From NCBI GenBank assembly GCA_000496475.1, contig AYMW01000003.1, positions 30,465 to 94,464 on the forward strand: a stretch of DNA of 64,000 bases, written 5' to 3'. Shown here in pieces: positions 35,726 to 45,588 of the stretch. A model generated the notes under the pieces. It was given only the letters and a program-made list of their open reading frames with translations. It was not told where the DNA came from and ran no database searches. The DNA comes from Betaproteobacteria bacterium MOLA814 (lineage in GTDB: Bacteria > Pseudomonadota > Gammaproteobacteria > Burkholderiales > Burkholderiaceae_C). Positions within the stretch are counted from its first letter, which is position 1. Every line of letters starts with the position of its first letter. The position numbers and the translations under genes are program-made.

Positions 35726-36694
35726 TCAGGCCAGAGGATGGTCTTGACCGCTGCGCGATCGCAGTTGGTCTGCAACAGTTTTAACAGTACTTCTCAGCCA
35801 AACTTGTGCGCTGGATGCGTGGCTGCGCTCATGCCATAGCTGGTAGTACGACATTTTAGGAAATTGAATGGGTGGCTCTTTGATGACCAAGGACAAGTGA
35901 CCCGTAAAACCTTGTATGTACCGCTGGCAAAAATGTCGCCCCGTTGTGAGTACCAGCAAAGAAGCAGCAACCATATTGGGCATGTGGCTAAAATTTTGTG
36001 AGCGCACAACAATATGGCGTTTCAAGCCGAGCGTGTGCAAGTGTTCATCAATCACCCCATACCCACCCAAGTGCGTTGAAGTGGGTGCAATGTGCTCGGC
36101 CTGCAGCCATGTATCAACTTCCCAACCTTTCACGACAAGCGGGTTGTGCTGGGCAAGGATGGAAACAATATCGTCTTCAAACAGCGGCACCCGGTGCAAC
36201 TCGACCGACGGACTGGACCAATTGCCAATCACCACGTCTAGCTCGCCGCTGGCCAACTGCTGTGTGTAAGGCGCATGCGCTGACAATGAATGGATGATCA
36301 CCTTACACATAGGCGCTTGGCTTCTCAACGTACTCACGATGTGTGGCAGAAACAATGGGTCTAAAAAATCACTAGCCCCAATACGAAAAGTTAAGTTGGC
36401 TTTGCTGGGCTCGAAGTCACTGTGATCATCAAACAAACGCTGGGCGGCCGTCAGCACGCGCTCGCAGGGCTCAATCATTCGAGCACCCTGCTCAGTCAAC
36501 ACCATGCCAGTGCCAGAGCGCACCAACAATGCGTCACCGGTGAGGGCGCGCAGTTGTCTCAAAGCACTGGAGACCCCAGGCTGATGCATGCCCATTTTTA
36601 AGGCTGTACGAGAGACACTCCGTTCTTGCAACACAGTATGTAAGACCTTTAGAAGATGAAGGCTTATTTTGTCAATATCGGTGGTGGTTTTCAT
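35726..36694 (-). CDS. LysR-family regulator of the purine transporter / xdh region
   Basis: 322 aa. N-terminal winged helix-turn-helix: LHLLKVLHTVLQERSVSRTALKMGMHQPGVSSALRQLRALTGDALLVRSGTGMVLTEQGA (about residues 12-70), then a LysR substrate-binding domain with FRIGASDFLDPLFLPHIVSTLRSQAP and GELDVVIGNW. It is first in the operon with the nucleoside ABC transporter and divergent from xdhAB across 92 bases, so it most likely controls both in response to a purine intermediate. The ligand is not known from sequence. Confidence 0.88.
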   Translation of the reverse strand: MKTTTDIDKISLHLLKVLHTVLQERSVSRTALKMGMHQPGVSSALRQLRALTGDALLVRSGTGMVLTEQGARMIEPCERVLTAAQRLFDDHSDFEPSKANLTFRIGASDFLDPLFLPHIVSTLRSQAPMCKVIIHSLSAHAPYTQQLASGELDVVIGNWSSPSVELHRVPLFEDDIVSILAQHNPLVVKGWEVDTWLQAEHIAPTSTHLGGYGVIDEHLHTLGLKRHIVVRSQNFSHMPNMVAASLLVLTTGRHFCQRYIQGFTGHLSLVIKEPPIQFPKMSYYQLWHERSHASSAQVWLRSTVKTVADQLRSRSGQDHPLA

Positions 36695-36786
36695 ACTAAT
36701 ATTCTTATTTTATCTATACACATTATGACGAGCGCACGCACTAACAAACCGCTAAGTTGTAGCTTTAGACCCAACGACCCACAGCC

Positions 36787-38262
36787 ATGCTGAACACGAC
36801 ACTGAAGTTCTACCACCGACAAGCCATTGTTGAGCTTGACAATGTACCTGCGCACCGCACGTTGCAAGAGCTTTTGCGAAACGACTTGCAGGTGCACGAC
36901 ACCAAAGAGGGCTGCGCCGAGGGCGACTGCGGCGCTTGTACAGTGGTACTGGGTGAGCCACAAGGCGACAAGCTGGTGTTTAAAGCTGTCAACAGTTGTA
37001 TACGCTTGGCGCACTCCGTCAACGGCATGGCCGTATTCAGCGCGGCAGACTTAGGCGCTGACCAGCCCCATCCTGTACAGACAGCTCTTAAAGAGTGCCA
37101 CGCCTCACAATGCGGTTTTTGCACACCAGGGTTCACCATGAGCCTGTTCGGGCTGTACCAAAACAAAATTTGCCAAGGTCAGACCGTGACGCCACACATG
37201 GCCCAAGAGCATTTGTCTGGCAATTTGTGCCGATGCACAGGCTATCGCCCTATTGTGGAAGCCGCTTGCACCATGGGCAAGTTGCCAACCGTGCACCTGG
37301 ACCATGTGGCCATCACCGCCCATCTGAGGCAAGCCTCAGCAACACCAACGGTTCAAACGTCGGACACCGGCTACCTGCGCCCTCAACACCTACAAGGTGT
37401 GCTGCAAGCGCGTACGCAATACCCGCAGGCCCAGTTGGTTGCTGGCTGTACCGATGTTGGACTGTGGGTAACCAAACACCACCGCAAGTGGTCACACATT
37501 ATTGATGTCACTCAAGCCCAAGAGTTATTGCGTCTTGAGTTCAGCGACACCCACCTCACAATTGGAGCGGCGGTCAGCTTGGAAAATGCATGGGCAGCCA
37601 TCACGCAAGATAGACCACAACTGCGCGCTTATTGGCACAGGTTTGCCGGTTTACCGGTACGCAACTCGGGCACGATGGGCGGCAATATTGCCAACGGCTC
37701 CCCAATTGGCGATGCCATGCCTGTTCTGATTGCCCTCAACGCGCACATTGCGTTAGCCAGTCTCAACGAGCAAGGTCATGTCACAGAACGCATCCTGCCG
37801 CTTGAGAGTCTGTACACAGGCTACAAGCAAAACTGCATGGCCATTGGCGAGGTACTGAGCTGGATTCGCGTGGCTCGCCCAACTGCAACTGAATGGATGC
37901 AGGCCTACAAAATTTCCAAACGACAAGAGGATGACATCTCTGCTGTGGCTTTGGCCATCAGGTTAGACATGAACACCTCCAACCAGGTCAGCGCGGTATC
38001 CATTGGCGCAGGTGGTGTCGGCCCGGTCCCAGCTCGGGCTACCCACGCAGAACAAGCCATTCAAGGTCAAGCATGGCAACTAGAAACCATACAAGCAGCG
38101 CAACGCGCGTTGGCCCAGCAGTTCAGCCCAATCTCAGACATGCGCGCCAGCGCCGAATACCGTGCGCAGGTGCTGGGTAACTTGATGCACCGGGCATGGC
38201 TACGAAGCCAACCCGCCAGCACCAACATACACGGTATGTTGAGCTTGGAGGACGTGGCATGA
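36787..38262 (+). CDS. xdhA: Xanthine dehydrogenase small subunit
   Basis: 491 aa. The first [2Fe-2S] domain has the plant-ferredoxin-type motif CAEGDCGACTVVLG (about residues 42-55); the second has CGFCTPGF and CRCTGYRP. The FAD-binding domain follows (about 190-370) with LVAGCTDVGLWVTK and NSGTMGGNIANGSPIGDAMPVLIALNA. The C-terminal CO-dehydrogenase flavoprotein domain closes the chain. It passes electrons from the Mo centre of XdhB to NAD. Its stop overlaps the xdhB start. Arrangement and length are those of bacterial two-subunit xanthine dehydrogenases. Confidence 0.95.
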   Translation: MLNTTLKFYHRQAIVELDNVPAHRTLQELLRNDLQVHDTKEGCAEGDCGACTVVLGEPQGDKLVFKAVNSCIRLAHSVNGMAVFSAADLGADQPHPVQTALKECHASQCGFCTPGFTMSLFGLYQNKICQGQTVTPHMAQEHLSGNLCRCTGYRPIVEAACTMGKLPTVHLDHVAITAHLRQASATPTVQTSDTGYLRPQHLQGVLQARTQYPQAQLVAGCTDVGLWVTKHHRKWSHIIDVTQAQELLRLEFSDTHLTIGAAVSLENAWAAITQDRPQLRAYWHRFAGLPVRNSGTMGGNIANGSPIGDAMPVLIALNAHIALASLNEQGHVTERILPLESLYTGYKQNCMAIGEVLSWIRVARPTATEWMQAYKISKRQEDDISAVALAIRLDMNTSNQVSAVSIGAGGVGPVPARATHAEQAIQGQAWQLETIQAAQRALAQQFSPISDMRASAEYRAQVLGNLMHRAWLRSQPASTNIHGMLSLEDVA

Positions 38263-40520
38263 GCGCTGGCTTGAAGCACCACGACAGCGCCGCCAGCCAC
38301 ATAGATGGCAGCGCCCGTTATATTGATGACATCCCAGAAATTGCAGGCACCCTACACGCCGCCCCCATTTTGTCTAAGCATGCGCACGGCTCTGTTGTAT
38401 GCCTTCACGTTGAAAAAACTTTAGCCAGCCCACATGTGCTAGCCACCGTGGGGTCTAGGGATATTCCGGGTGATAAAGTGATCGCTAGCTTTTGTCACGA
38501 CGAGGCCATTTTTGCCGACAACATCGTCTTGCACGTGGGGCAAGTTATGGGCTTGGCGGTAGCCAATAGCCACAAACAAGCGCGTGTTGGCGCAAGCTTG
38601 GCAACGGCCACCATTGATGAGTTGCCGGCAGTATTCAACCCGCGTGAAGCCTTGGCATCACAACAGTTTGTATTGCCCCCGGTACAGGTCGTGCGGGGCG
38701 ATGTGGCGCAAGCTTTAACCCATTCACAGCACGTATTGAGCGGCACACTGGATGTGGGTGGGCAAGAGCATTTTTACCTTGAGGGCCAAGTGGCCTACGC
38801 CGTACCGCAGGACAACAACGAATGGCTCATTTACTCCAGCACGCAACACCCCGGTGAAGTTCAACACTGGGTGGCCCACGCACTCAATATCCCCATGCAT
38901 GCTGTGCGTGTCGTGTGCAGACGCATGGGTGGGGGCTTTGGTGGCAAAGAAACCCAGGCTGGGCATGTGGCCGTATGGGCCGCAATCGCTGCAAACAAGC
39001 TCAAGCGCCCAGTCAAACTGCGTTTAGACCGAGACGATGACTTTGTAATCACTGGCAAGCGTCACCCCTTTAGCTACGACTACACAGCAGGCTTTAATGA
39101 CCAAGGCGTGCTCACAGGTTTGGATGTGACACAAATTGTCGACTGCGGACACAGCGCAGACTTGAGTGGGCCTGTAGCCGACCGTGCCGTCTTTCACACC
39201 GACAACGCCTACTTTTTAGAACACATTCGCATCATGTCTTACAGGTGCAAAACCAACAAACAAAGCAACACGGCGTTTAGAGGTTTTGGCGGTCCGCAGG
39301 GCATGATTGTTACAGAGCTGGTCATGGGTGAGATAGCACGCAAGCTGAACATGGATGCCTTACAAGTGCGCTTGAACAATTTGTACGGCACAACAGAGCG
39401 CAACACCACGCACTATGGCTGCACTGTTGAACACAACATATTGCACCCCCTGATCACCAGCTTGGCTGACAAATGCGACTACGCCACCAGACGCGCTGAG
39501 GTGTCGAGCTGGAACACAACCAATACCATCATTAAAAAAGGGCTAGCCCTCACGCCCGTCAAATTCGGTATCAGCTTTACCGCCACACAGTTCAACCAAG
39601 CGGGCGCTCTGGTGCATGTCTATACGGACGGCAGTGTTCGCGTCAGCCACGGCGGTACAGAAATGGGCCAAGGCTTGCACACCAAAGTTGGCGCTATCGT
39701 TGCACAAACGCTGGGCATTCGCGCCACGCAGGTGGTGGTCAGCGCTACTGACACAGACAACATCCCCAATGCCAGTGCAACCGCCGCATCTAGTGGCACC
39801 GATTTGAATGGCCGCGCCGCTGAGTTGGCAGCTCAACAAGTGCGCGCCAACCTGAGCGCGTTTGTTGCACAACGTGACAACTGCACGCAACAAGAGGTGC
39901 GTTTTATAGATGGCATGGTGCACACACCAACCTCAGACAGCAGCTTCGTCGACGCAGTTCAACAGGCTTACAACGCACGCGTGCAACTGTGGAGCGATGG
40001 ATTTTACAAAACACCACATATTCACTATGACAAACACACCTTGAGTGGGCAACCGTTTTACTACTTCGCCTTCGGTGCGGCCTGCACAGAAGTTGCCATT
40101 GACACACTGACTGGCGAGTCCAAAGTACTGCGCGTTGATATCTTGCAAGATGTAGGAACCTCCATACATGAAGCCATAGACATTGGCCAAATTGAAGGCG
40201 GTTTTGTACAAGGTATGGGCTGGCTGACAACAGAGGAGCTGGTGTGGAATGCCAAGGGCGAACTGTCAACCCATGCGCCCAGCACTTACAAAATTCCAAC
40301 CGCAGGCGATGTCCCGAAACAATTCAACATTCATTTATGGCCACACGCCAACCCACAAGACAATATTCTGGGCAGCAAGGCAGTTGGTGAACCGCCGTGT
40401 ATGTTGGCTATCAGTGTGTTTGAAGCTTTGCGCGACGCCGCGGCTCAAGCCACAGGTCATCAAGTTGTGTTGTTGAATGCACCCGCAACCCCGGAGCGTA
40501 TTTTGGGAGCCATCGCATGA
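38259..40520 (+). CDS. xdhB: Xanthine dehydrogenase molybdopterin-binding subunit
   Basis: 753 aa from the ATG at 38259 (ATGA overlap with xdhA). The aldehyde oxidase/xanthine dehydrogenase a/b hammerhead domain is N-terminal (HIDGSARYIDDIPE), then molybdopterin-binding: GGQEHFYLEGQVAYAVPQ, RRMGGGFGGKETQ, RLDRDDDFVITGKRHPF, NTAFRGFGGPQGM (substrate-positioning Arg), GGTEMGQGLHTKV, and the late catalytic Glu region ILGSKAVGEPPCMLA. It oxidises hypoxanthine to xanthine to urate. No xdhC (Mo-cofactor sulfuration chaperone) follows; the next gene converges from the other strand. Confidence 0.95.
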   Translation: MSAGLKHHDSAASHIDGSARYIDDIPEIAGTLHAAPILSKHAHGSVVCLHVEKTLASPHVLATVGSRDIPGDKVIASFCHDEAIFADNIVLHVGQVMGLAVANSHKQARVGASLATATIDELPAVFNPREALASQQFVLPPVQVVRGDVAQALTHSQHVLSGTLDVGGQEHFYLEGQVAYAVPQDNNEWLIYSSTQHPGEVQHWVAHALNIPMHAVRVVCRRMGGGFGGKETQAGHVAVWAAIAANKLKRPVKLRLDRDDDFVITGKRHPFSYDYTAGFNDQGVLTGLDVTQIVDCGHSADLSGPVADRAVFHTDNAYFLEHIRIMSYRCKTNKQSNTAFRGFGGPQGMIVTELVMGEIARKLNMDALQVRLNNLYGTTERNTTHYGCTVEHNILHPLITSLADKCDYATRRAEVSSWNTTNTIIKKGLALTPVKFGISFTATQFNQAGALVHVYTDGSVRVSHGGTEMGQGLHTKVGAIVAQTLGIRATQVVVSATDTDNIPNASATAASSGTDLNGRAAELAAQQVRANLSAFVAQRDNCTQQEVRFIDGMVHTPTSDSSFVDAVQQAYNARVQLWSDGFYKTPHIHYDKHTLSGQPFYYFAFGAACTEVAIDTLTGESKVLRVDILQDVGTSIHEAIDIGQIEGGFVQGMGWLTTEELVWNAKGELSTHAPSTYKIPTAGDVPKQFNIHLWPHANPQDNILGSKAVGEPPCMLAISVFEALRDAAAQATGHQVVLLNAPATPERILGAIA

Positions 40521-40534
40521 CGTCTTGTCGCCGC

Positions 40535-41884
40535 CTATTGCGGGTGGGCCGCTAGCACCAATATGGCTCGAAAATCGTTCACATTGGTATGCGTAGGCCC
40601 AGTCACCACCAATCCTTTGGCCGCGCTGAAGTAGCCATAGCTGTCGTTTCTAAACAAACAATCGGCCAAGTCTGCACCGCCTTGACTGGCGGCTGCCAAC
40701 GTGGTGGGTGTGACCACCGCGCCTGCGTTGCTCTCAACGCCATCAATGCCATCGGTGTCTGCCGCCAGCGCCCATATGGTGGGCGCGCCATCTAGGGCCT
40801 GCGCCAAGCCCATGCAAAACTCAGCCGCCCGACCACCCCTGCCGCGAACCAGACCTCGGGCCTTGACGGCTTTGTTAATCGTTACAGTTGTTTCGCCGCC
40901 ACTCAAAATAACGCAAGGCGTCTCAAAGGCGCCTACTCCGAGCGCTGCAGCCTTGGCCATGGATGCGTGCACCTGACCCACGCAACGAGACTCGCCCTCC
41001 ATGTCGTCGGCCAACACATAAGTGTGCACGCCCGCCGCACGTGCAGCCTGAGCCGCCGCCTGCAAAGACTGCAAAGGGGTTGCAATCAGGTGGACCAGGT
41101 GGCCTGCAAAACAACTATCACCTGGCTTTGGTGTCTCCAGCGCACCAGACTCTAAAGCCTCCCACACTGGTTGTGGCAGTTCAATGTCTAGGCGACGCAA
41201 GACCGCCAAGGCTTGCGCACACGTGCTGTCGTCTGGCACAGTGGGGCCGCTGGCAATGACGCCCACGTCGTCACCTGGCACGTCGCTGATGGTGATGGTG
41301 ACCACATGCGCGGGCGCACACGCAGCGCCTAATCGCCCACCCTTGATGCGGGACAAGTGCTTGCGCACACAGTTCATGTCGGCAATACCCGCGCCGCTGT
41401 TGAGTAACGCGGCATTGATGCGCTGCTTATCGCCTAGGTTTAAGCCCTCACATGGCAACGTCAGCAAGGACGAGCCGCCACCTGAAACAAGGCAAATCAC
41501 CAAGTCATCAGCTCCAGCCGTTTGGGCCAAGGCCAGCATGCGCGTGGCCGCATCCATGCCGGCTTGATCGGGCACAGGGTGCGCCGCTTCAAGCAACTCG
41601 ATTCGCTGGACGAGACCCGCAGGACGAGGCGGTATGTGGCCATACCGCGTAATCACCAAACCAGACAACGGCGCATCCGCCGGCCACATCGCCTCAAGTG
41701 CATGCACCATGGCGCCAGCAGCCTTGCCAGCACCCAACACCAAGGTCTTGCCAACTGGCACGGGTGGCAGCACCCCTTGCATATTGTCAGCAGGTTGAGC
41801 TCTGGCCACGGCCACATCAAACAAGGCTGTTAAAAAGGCAGTGGGATGGGTGTTGTAGTCTGGCAATGAAGTGGCGGGGGCCAT
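40535..41884 (-). CDS. Glycerate 2-kinase (MOFRL family)
   Basis: 449 aa from the ATG at 41884, five bases after the glxR stop. An N-terminal DUF4147 region contains VGKTLVLGAGKAAGAMVHALEAMWP and CLVSGGGSSLLTLPCEGLNLGDKQ; the C-terminal MOFRL domain has VILSGGETTVTINKAVKARGLVRGRGGRAAEFCMGLA and ALAADTDGIDGVESNAGAVV. Such proteins were long called hydroxypyruvate reductase (TtuD) but are glycerate 2-kinases (GckA). They make 2-phosphoglycerate from the glycerate produced by GlxR. It ends the gcl-hyi-glxR-kinase operon. Confidence 0.9.
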   Translation of the reverse strand: MAPATSLPDYNTHPTAFLTALFDVAVARAQPADNMQGVLPPVPVGKTLVLGAGKAAGAMVHALEAMWPADAPLSGLVITRYGHIPPRPAGLVQRIELLEAAHPVPDQAGMDAATRMLALAQTAGADDLVICLVSGGGSSLLTLPCEGLNLGDKQRINAALLNSGAGIADMNCVRKHLSRIKGGRLGAACAPAHVVTITISDVPGDDVGVIASGPTVPDDSTCAQALAVLRRLDIELPQPVWEALESGALETPKPGDSCFAGHLVHLIATPLQSLQAAAQAARAAGVHTYVLADDMEGESRCVGQVHASMAKAAALGVGAFETPCVILSGGETTVTINKAVKARGLVRGRGGRAAEFCMGLAQALDGAPTIWALAADTDGIDGVESNAGAVVTPTTLAAASQGGADLADCLFRNDSYGYFSAAKGLVVTGPTHTNVNDFRAILVLAAHPQ

Positions 41885-41889
41885 GGTGT

Positions 41890-42792
41890 TTACTCTGCTG
41901 TTGCAATCTCGTGATTGGACATGATTTCTAAGCTTCGACACAAGGCTGAATGGTCTAAACCACCCATTCCATGCGCAGCGCAGGTGTTGAACAACTCTTG
42001 GGTCGCTGCGGTATTGGGCAGTGACACGCCCATAGCCTTAGCGCCTTGCAAGGCCAAATTCAAGTCTTTTTGATGCAGTTCTATGCGAAAGCCAGGGTTG
42101 AACGTGCGCTTAACCATGCGCTCTCCATGCACCTCCAAAATACGCGATGCGGCAAAGCCACCCATCAGCGCTTGACGCACTTTGGCGGGGTCGGCTCCAG
42201 CCTTGCTGGCAAACAACAAGGCCTCAGACACGGCCTCTATGTTGAGCGCAACAATGATTTGATTGGCCACTTTGGTGGTTTGGCCGTCGCCATTGCCACC
42301 TACCAAAGTGATGTTTTTACCCATCACTTCAAACAGGGGGTTCACGCGGTCAAACGCGGCTTGAGGACCACCAACCATGATGGTGAGGCTGGCCGCTTTG
42401 GCACCTACCTCGCCGCCAGAAACAGGCGCATCCAAGTAGTCACAGCCCAAGGCATTAATTTTTTTAGCGAACGCTTTGGTTGCCAATGGCGCAATAGAGC
42501 TCATGTCCACAACCACTTTGCCTGCGCTCAAGCCAGCGGCCACGCCTTTATCGCCAAACAGGACCTCATCGACTTGCGGTGTATCTGGCAGCATGGTGAT
42601 GATGATGTCGCCGCGCTTGGCCACCTCTGCGCTGCTCACGCACACGGTTGCACCACCTTGCACCAATTCATCTGCGACTTTTGATCGGCTGTAAATAAAC
42701 AACTGATGGCCTGCTTTTTGCAAGTTTTGAGCCATGGGTGAACCCATAATGCCCAAGCCAATAAAACCGATATTTAATCCACCTTTGGTCAT
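41890..42792 (-). CDS. glxR: Tartronate semialdehyde reductase
   Basis: 300 aa. Beta-hydroxyacid dehydrogenase: the Rossmann motif GFIGLGIMGSPMAQNLQKAGH at residues 8-28, the substrate loop DAPVSGGEVGAKAASLTIMVGG, the catalytic Lys in GDGQTTKVANQIIVALNIEAVSEALLFASKAG, and a C-terminal helical domain with LNLALQGAKAMGVSLP. It reduces tartronate semialdehyde (from Gcl) to D-glycerate. The operon position after gcl and hyi fixes the substrate better than the family alone. Confidence 0.93.
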   Translation of the reverse strand: MTKGGLNIGFIGLGIMGSPMAQNLQKAGHQLFIYSRSKVADELVQGGATVCVSSAEVAKRGDIIITMLPDTPQVDEVLFGDKGVAAGLSAGKVVVDMSSIAPLATKAFAKKINALGCDYLDAPVSGGEVGAKAASLTIMVGGPQAAFDRVNPLFEVMGKNITLVGGNGDGQTTKVANQIIVALNIEAVSEALLFASKAGADPAKVRQALMGGFAASRILEVHGERMVKRTFNPGFRIELHQKDLNLALQGAKAMGVSLPNTAATQELFNTCAAHGMGGLDHSALCRSLEIMSNHEIATAE

Positions 42793-42839
42793 GGTGTTGT
42801 CTCCTGTGATGTGTCTGTAAAAAAATAAAAAATGTAGAC

Positions 42840-43625
42840 CTACAACTGCACGTCAAACTGTTTAAGCCAAACCAATCCGGCTTCAGTAGCGGCTTTTGGC
42901 TTGTACTCACAACCCACGGTTCCTTGGTAGCCTAAAGCGTCCAAATGGGCAAACAAAAAGGCATAGTTGATCTCACCAGTACCAGGTTCATTGCGTGCGG
43001 GATTATCGGCCAACTGCATATGGCCTATGCGCGGCAAATACTTGGCAATGGTGTTGGCCAACTCACCTTCCATGCGCTGGGCGTGGTAGATGTCATATTG
43101 CAAAAAAGCGTTGTCGCTGCCAACGGCATCCAACACCGCAATGCCTTGCGCTGTGGTGTTAACAAAAAAGCCTGGGATATCAAAGCTATTGATTGGTTCC
43201 AGCAACAAACGGATACCCGCAGCCTTGAGCTGGTCAGCGGCCACGCGCATGTTGGAAACAAGGGTTGCCATCGCTTGCTCATCGCTCACGCCAGCAGGCT
43301 TGATGCCGGCCAAGCAGTTGAGTTGCGAGACACCCAACGTGGTTGCGTAGGCAACAGCACGTTCAAGACCAGCAGCAAATTCGCCTACACGGTCAGGGTG
43401 GCACGCAATACCGCGCTCGCCACCAGCCCAGTCGCCTGCTGGCAAGTTGTGAAGCACTTGTTTAAGACCATGGTTGTCCAGCTGGGCACGCAGCTCAGTG
43501 GCATCAAAATCGTAGGGGAATAAAAACTCCACATGGGTAAAGCCAGCTTTTGCAGCGGCTTCAAAGCGCTGCATAAACGGCACTTCAGTAAACAGCATGG
43601 TTAAGTTAGCAGCCATTTTTGGCAT
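42840..43625 (-). CDS. hyi: Hydroxypyruvate isomerase
   Basis: 261 aa from the ATG at 43625 with AGGA upstream. TIM-barrel sugar isomerase/AP endonuclease 2 fold: MAANLTMLFTEVPFMQRFEAAAKAGFTHVEFLFPYDF, LLEPINSFDIPGFFVNTT (metal-binding Glu), LQYDIYHAQRMEG, HMQLADNPARNEPGTGEINY and VGCEYKP. The motifs are those of Hyi in glyoxylate operons. It interconverts hydroxypyruvate and tartronate semialdehyde. It lies between gcl and glxR. Confidence 0.93.
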   Translation of the reverse strand: MPKMAANLTMLFTEVPFMQRFEAAAKAGFTHVEFLFPYDFDATELRAQLDNHGLKQVLHNLPAGDWAGGERGIACHPDRVGEFAAGLERAVAYATTLGVSQLNCLAGIKPAGVSDEQAMATLVSNMRVAADQLKAAGIRLLLEPINSFDIPGFFVNTTAQGIAVLDAVGSDNAFLQYDIYHAQRMEGELANTIAKYLPRIGHMQLADNPARNEPGTGEINYAFLFAHLDALGYQGTVGCEYKPKAATEAGLVWLKQFDVQL

Positions 43626-43663
43626 ATGTAATCCTTTAAATAGTTGTATTTGTAACGTGCTTT

Positions 43664-45448
43664 TTAATCCAACAAGCCGACAGTTTCTAAACCATTAACG
43701 GCTAGGCAATCAATAGCCTCAAACTCATTGACTGCATTGATCTCTGTACCCATGGCGATGTTAGTCACTCGCTCCAAAATACATTCGACCACAACAGGGA
43801 CGCGCAACGCCTTGGACATTGCATGGGCAGAGCGCAACGCATCCTGTAATTGTTCAGGATCAGTCACCCGAATGGCTTTACAACCCAAGCCTTCTACAAC
43901 GGCCACGTGGTCCACGCCATAGCCGCGCAAAGGATCACCTTCTTCCATGTTGTGGTTGTCAAAGGCCAACTGCACGCAGTAATCCATATTGAAGCCGCGC
44001 TGGCTTTGGCGTATCAAACCAAGGTAGGCGTTGTTGACCAACACGTGGACATAAGGCAAGTTAAATTGCGCACCTACAGCCAACTCTTCTAGCATAAATT
44101 GAAAGTCGTAGTCGCCTGACAAGGCCACCACATTGGCGGCTGGGTCCGCTGCCACAACACCCAAGGCTGCGGGCATGGTCCAACCCAAAGGTCCGGCTTG
44201 ACCGCAATTAATCCACTGGCGTGGTTTGTAAATATTCAGAAACTGAGCCGCTGCAATTTGGCTCAATCCAATGGTTGACACATAGGTGGTGTCTTTGCCA
44301 AATACAGCGCTCATTTCTTCATACACGCGCATTGGCTTCATTGGAATTTCTGTGTAGTGCGTTTTACGCAACATGGTTCGCTTACGCTCAGCACAGCGGG
44401 CAGCCCATGCAGAAAAATCTGGCCAAGTGCCGGCTGCACGTCGCTTGGCAATACCGGCCACCAGCAGTTTCAATGCATGACCAGCATCTGACACGACACC
44501 GTAATCAGGCTCAAATACCCGGCCAATTTGGGTTGGTTCAATGTCAATGTGCACAAACTGCCTGTCACCTTTATAGACATCGATAGAGCCCGTGAAGCGG
44601 TTGGCCCAACGGTTGCCGATACCTAATACAAAATCACTGGCCATCATGGACGCGTTGCCGTAACGGTGGCTGGTTTGTAAACCGACCATGCCTGCCATTA
44701 ACGGGTGGTCATCGGGAATAGTTCCCCAGCCCATCAGCGTCGGAATCACGGGTACGCCTGCCGCTTCAGCAAAGGCTTGCAAATCAGCCGATGCATCGGC
44801 GTTGATGACACCGCCACCAGATACCAACAACGGCTTGTCACTGGCAGCCAGCATGTCGAGAACCTTGCTGATTTGCTTCTCAGTCGCCATAGGCTTGTAG
44901 ACAGTCAGAGGCTCATAAGTGTCAATGTCAAACTCAATTTCAGTCATTTGCACGTCGAACGGCAAGTCAATCAAAACGGGACCAGGTCGACCTGAGCGCA
45001 TGATGTGGCAGGCCTGTTGAAAAACGCGCGGCACCAGCGCACCCTCGCGAACTGTAACCGCCCATTTGGTAACAGGCTTGGCAATAGACTCAATGTCAAC
45101 GGCTTGGAAGTCCTCTTTGTGCAAACGCGCGCGTGGCGCTTGGCCAGTGATGCACAAAATTGGAATGGAGTCTGCTTGGGCAGAGTACAAGCCGGTAATC
45201 ATGTCTGTTCCAGCTGGGCCAGACGTCCCGACACACACACCAATGTTGCCAGCCTTGGCCCTGGTGTAACCCTCGGCCATGTGCGAGGCACCTTCAACGT
45301 GCCTGGCCAAAATATGCTTGACCGTGTCACGTTTTTTCATGGCTGCATAAAACGGATTAATGGCTGCACCCGGCACACCAAAGGTTTGCAACAAACCCTC
45401 TTTTTCCAACACACAAATTGCCGCTTCGGCTGCTGTCATTTTTGTCAT
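43664..45448 (-). CDS. gcl: Glyoxylate carboligase
   Basis: 594 aa, full length. Thiamine-diphosphate enzyme joining two glyoxylates into tartronate semialdehyde with loss of CO2. Seen: [16 protein letters not shown], with the Gcl-type residues where other family members have the catalytic Glu; [56 protein letters not shown]; and the ThDP-binding [41 protein letters not shown]. It is the first gene of the glyoxylate operon and is divergent from a LysR gene. Glyoxylate would come from ureidoglycolate in the purine route. Confidence 0.96.
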   Translation of the reverse strand: MTKMTAAEAAICVLEKEGLLQTFGVPGAAINPFYAAMKKRDTVKHILARHVEGASHMAEGYTRAKAGNIGVCVGTSGPAGTDMITGLYSAQADSIPILCITGQAPRARLHKEDFQAVDIESIAKPVTKWAVTVREGALVPRVFQQACHIMRSGRPGPVLIDLPFDVQMTEIEFDIDTYEPLTVYKPMATEKQISKVLDMLAASDKPLLVSGGGVINADASADLQAFAEAAGVPVIPTLMGWGTIPDDHPLMAGMVGLQTSHRYGNASMMASDFVLGIGNRWANRFTGSIDVYKGDRQFVHIDIEPTQIGRVFEPDYGVVSDAGHALKLLVAGIAKRRAAGTWPDFSAWAARCAERKRTMLRKTHYTEIPMKPMRVYEEMSAVFGKDTTYVSTIGLSQIAAAQFLNIYKPRQWINCGQAGPLGWTMPAALGVVAADPAANVVALSGDYDFQFMLEELAVGAQFNLPYVHVLVNNAYLGLIRQSQRGFNMDYCVQLAFDNHNMEEGDPLRGYGVDHVAVVEGLGCKAIRVTDPEQLQDALRSAHAMSKALRVPVVVECILERVTNIAMGTEINAVNEFEAIDCLAVNGLETVGLLD

Positions 45449-45554
45449 ATCTCCAACTCCTCTTGGTTATAAATCTGGCGCGGCTGGTTTGATTGCCGAC
45501 AACAGCACTTTATTCGTATGAAAAAAATATGTAAATAGCATCATTTGTACTTTT

Positions 45555-45577
45555 ATTACATACTTAAAATATGTAAT
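45555..45577. promoter_or_regulatory. Perfect inverted repeat between gcl and its LysR gene
   Basis: ATTACATA-N7-TATGTAAT, perfectly symmetrical over 8-bp arms, lies 12 to 34 bases before the LysR start codon within the 140-base divergent spacer. A further half site ATATGTAAAT is near 45527-45536. Position and form suit a LysR autoregulatory operator; the AT-rich spacer holds the divergent promoters. Confidence 0.65.
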
Positions 45578-45588
45578 AGAGGTGTTAG

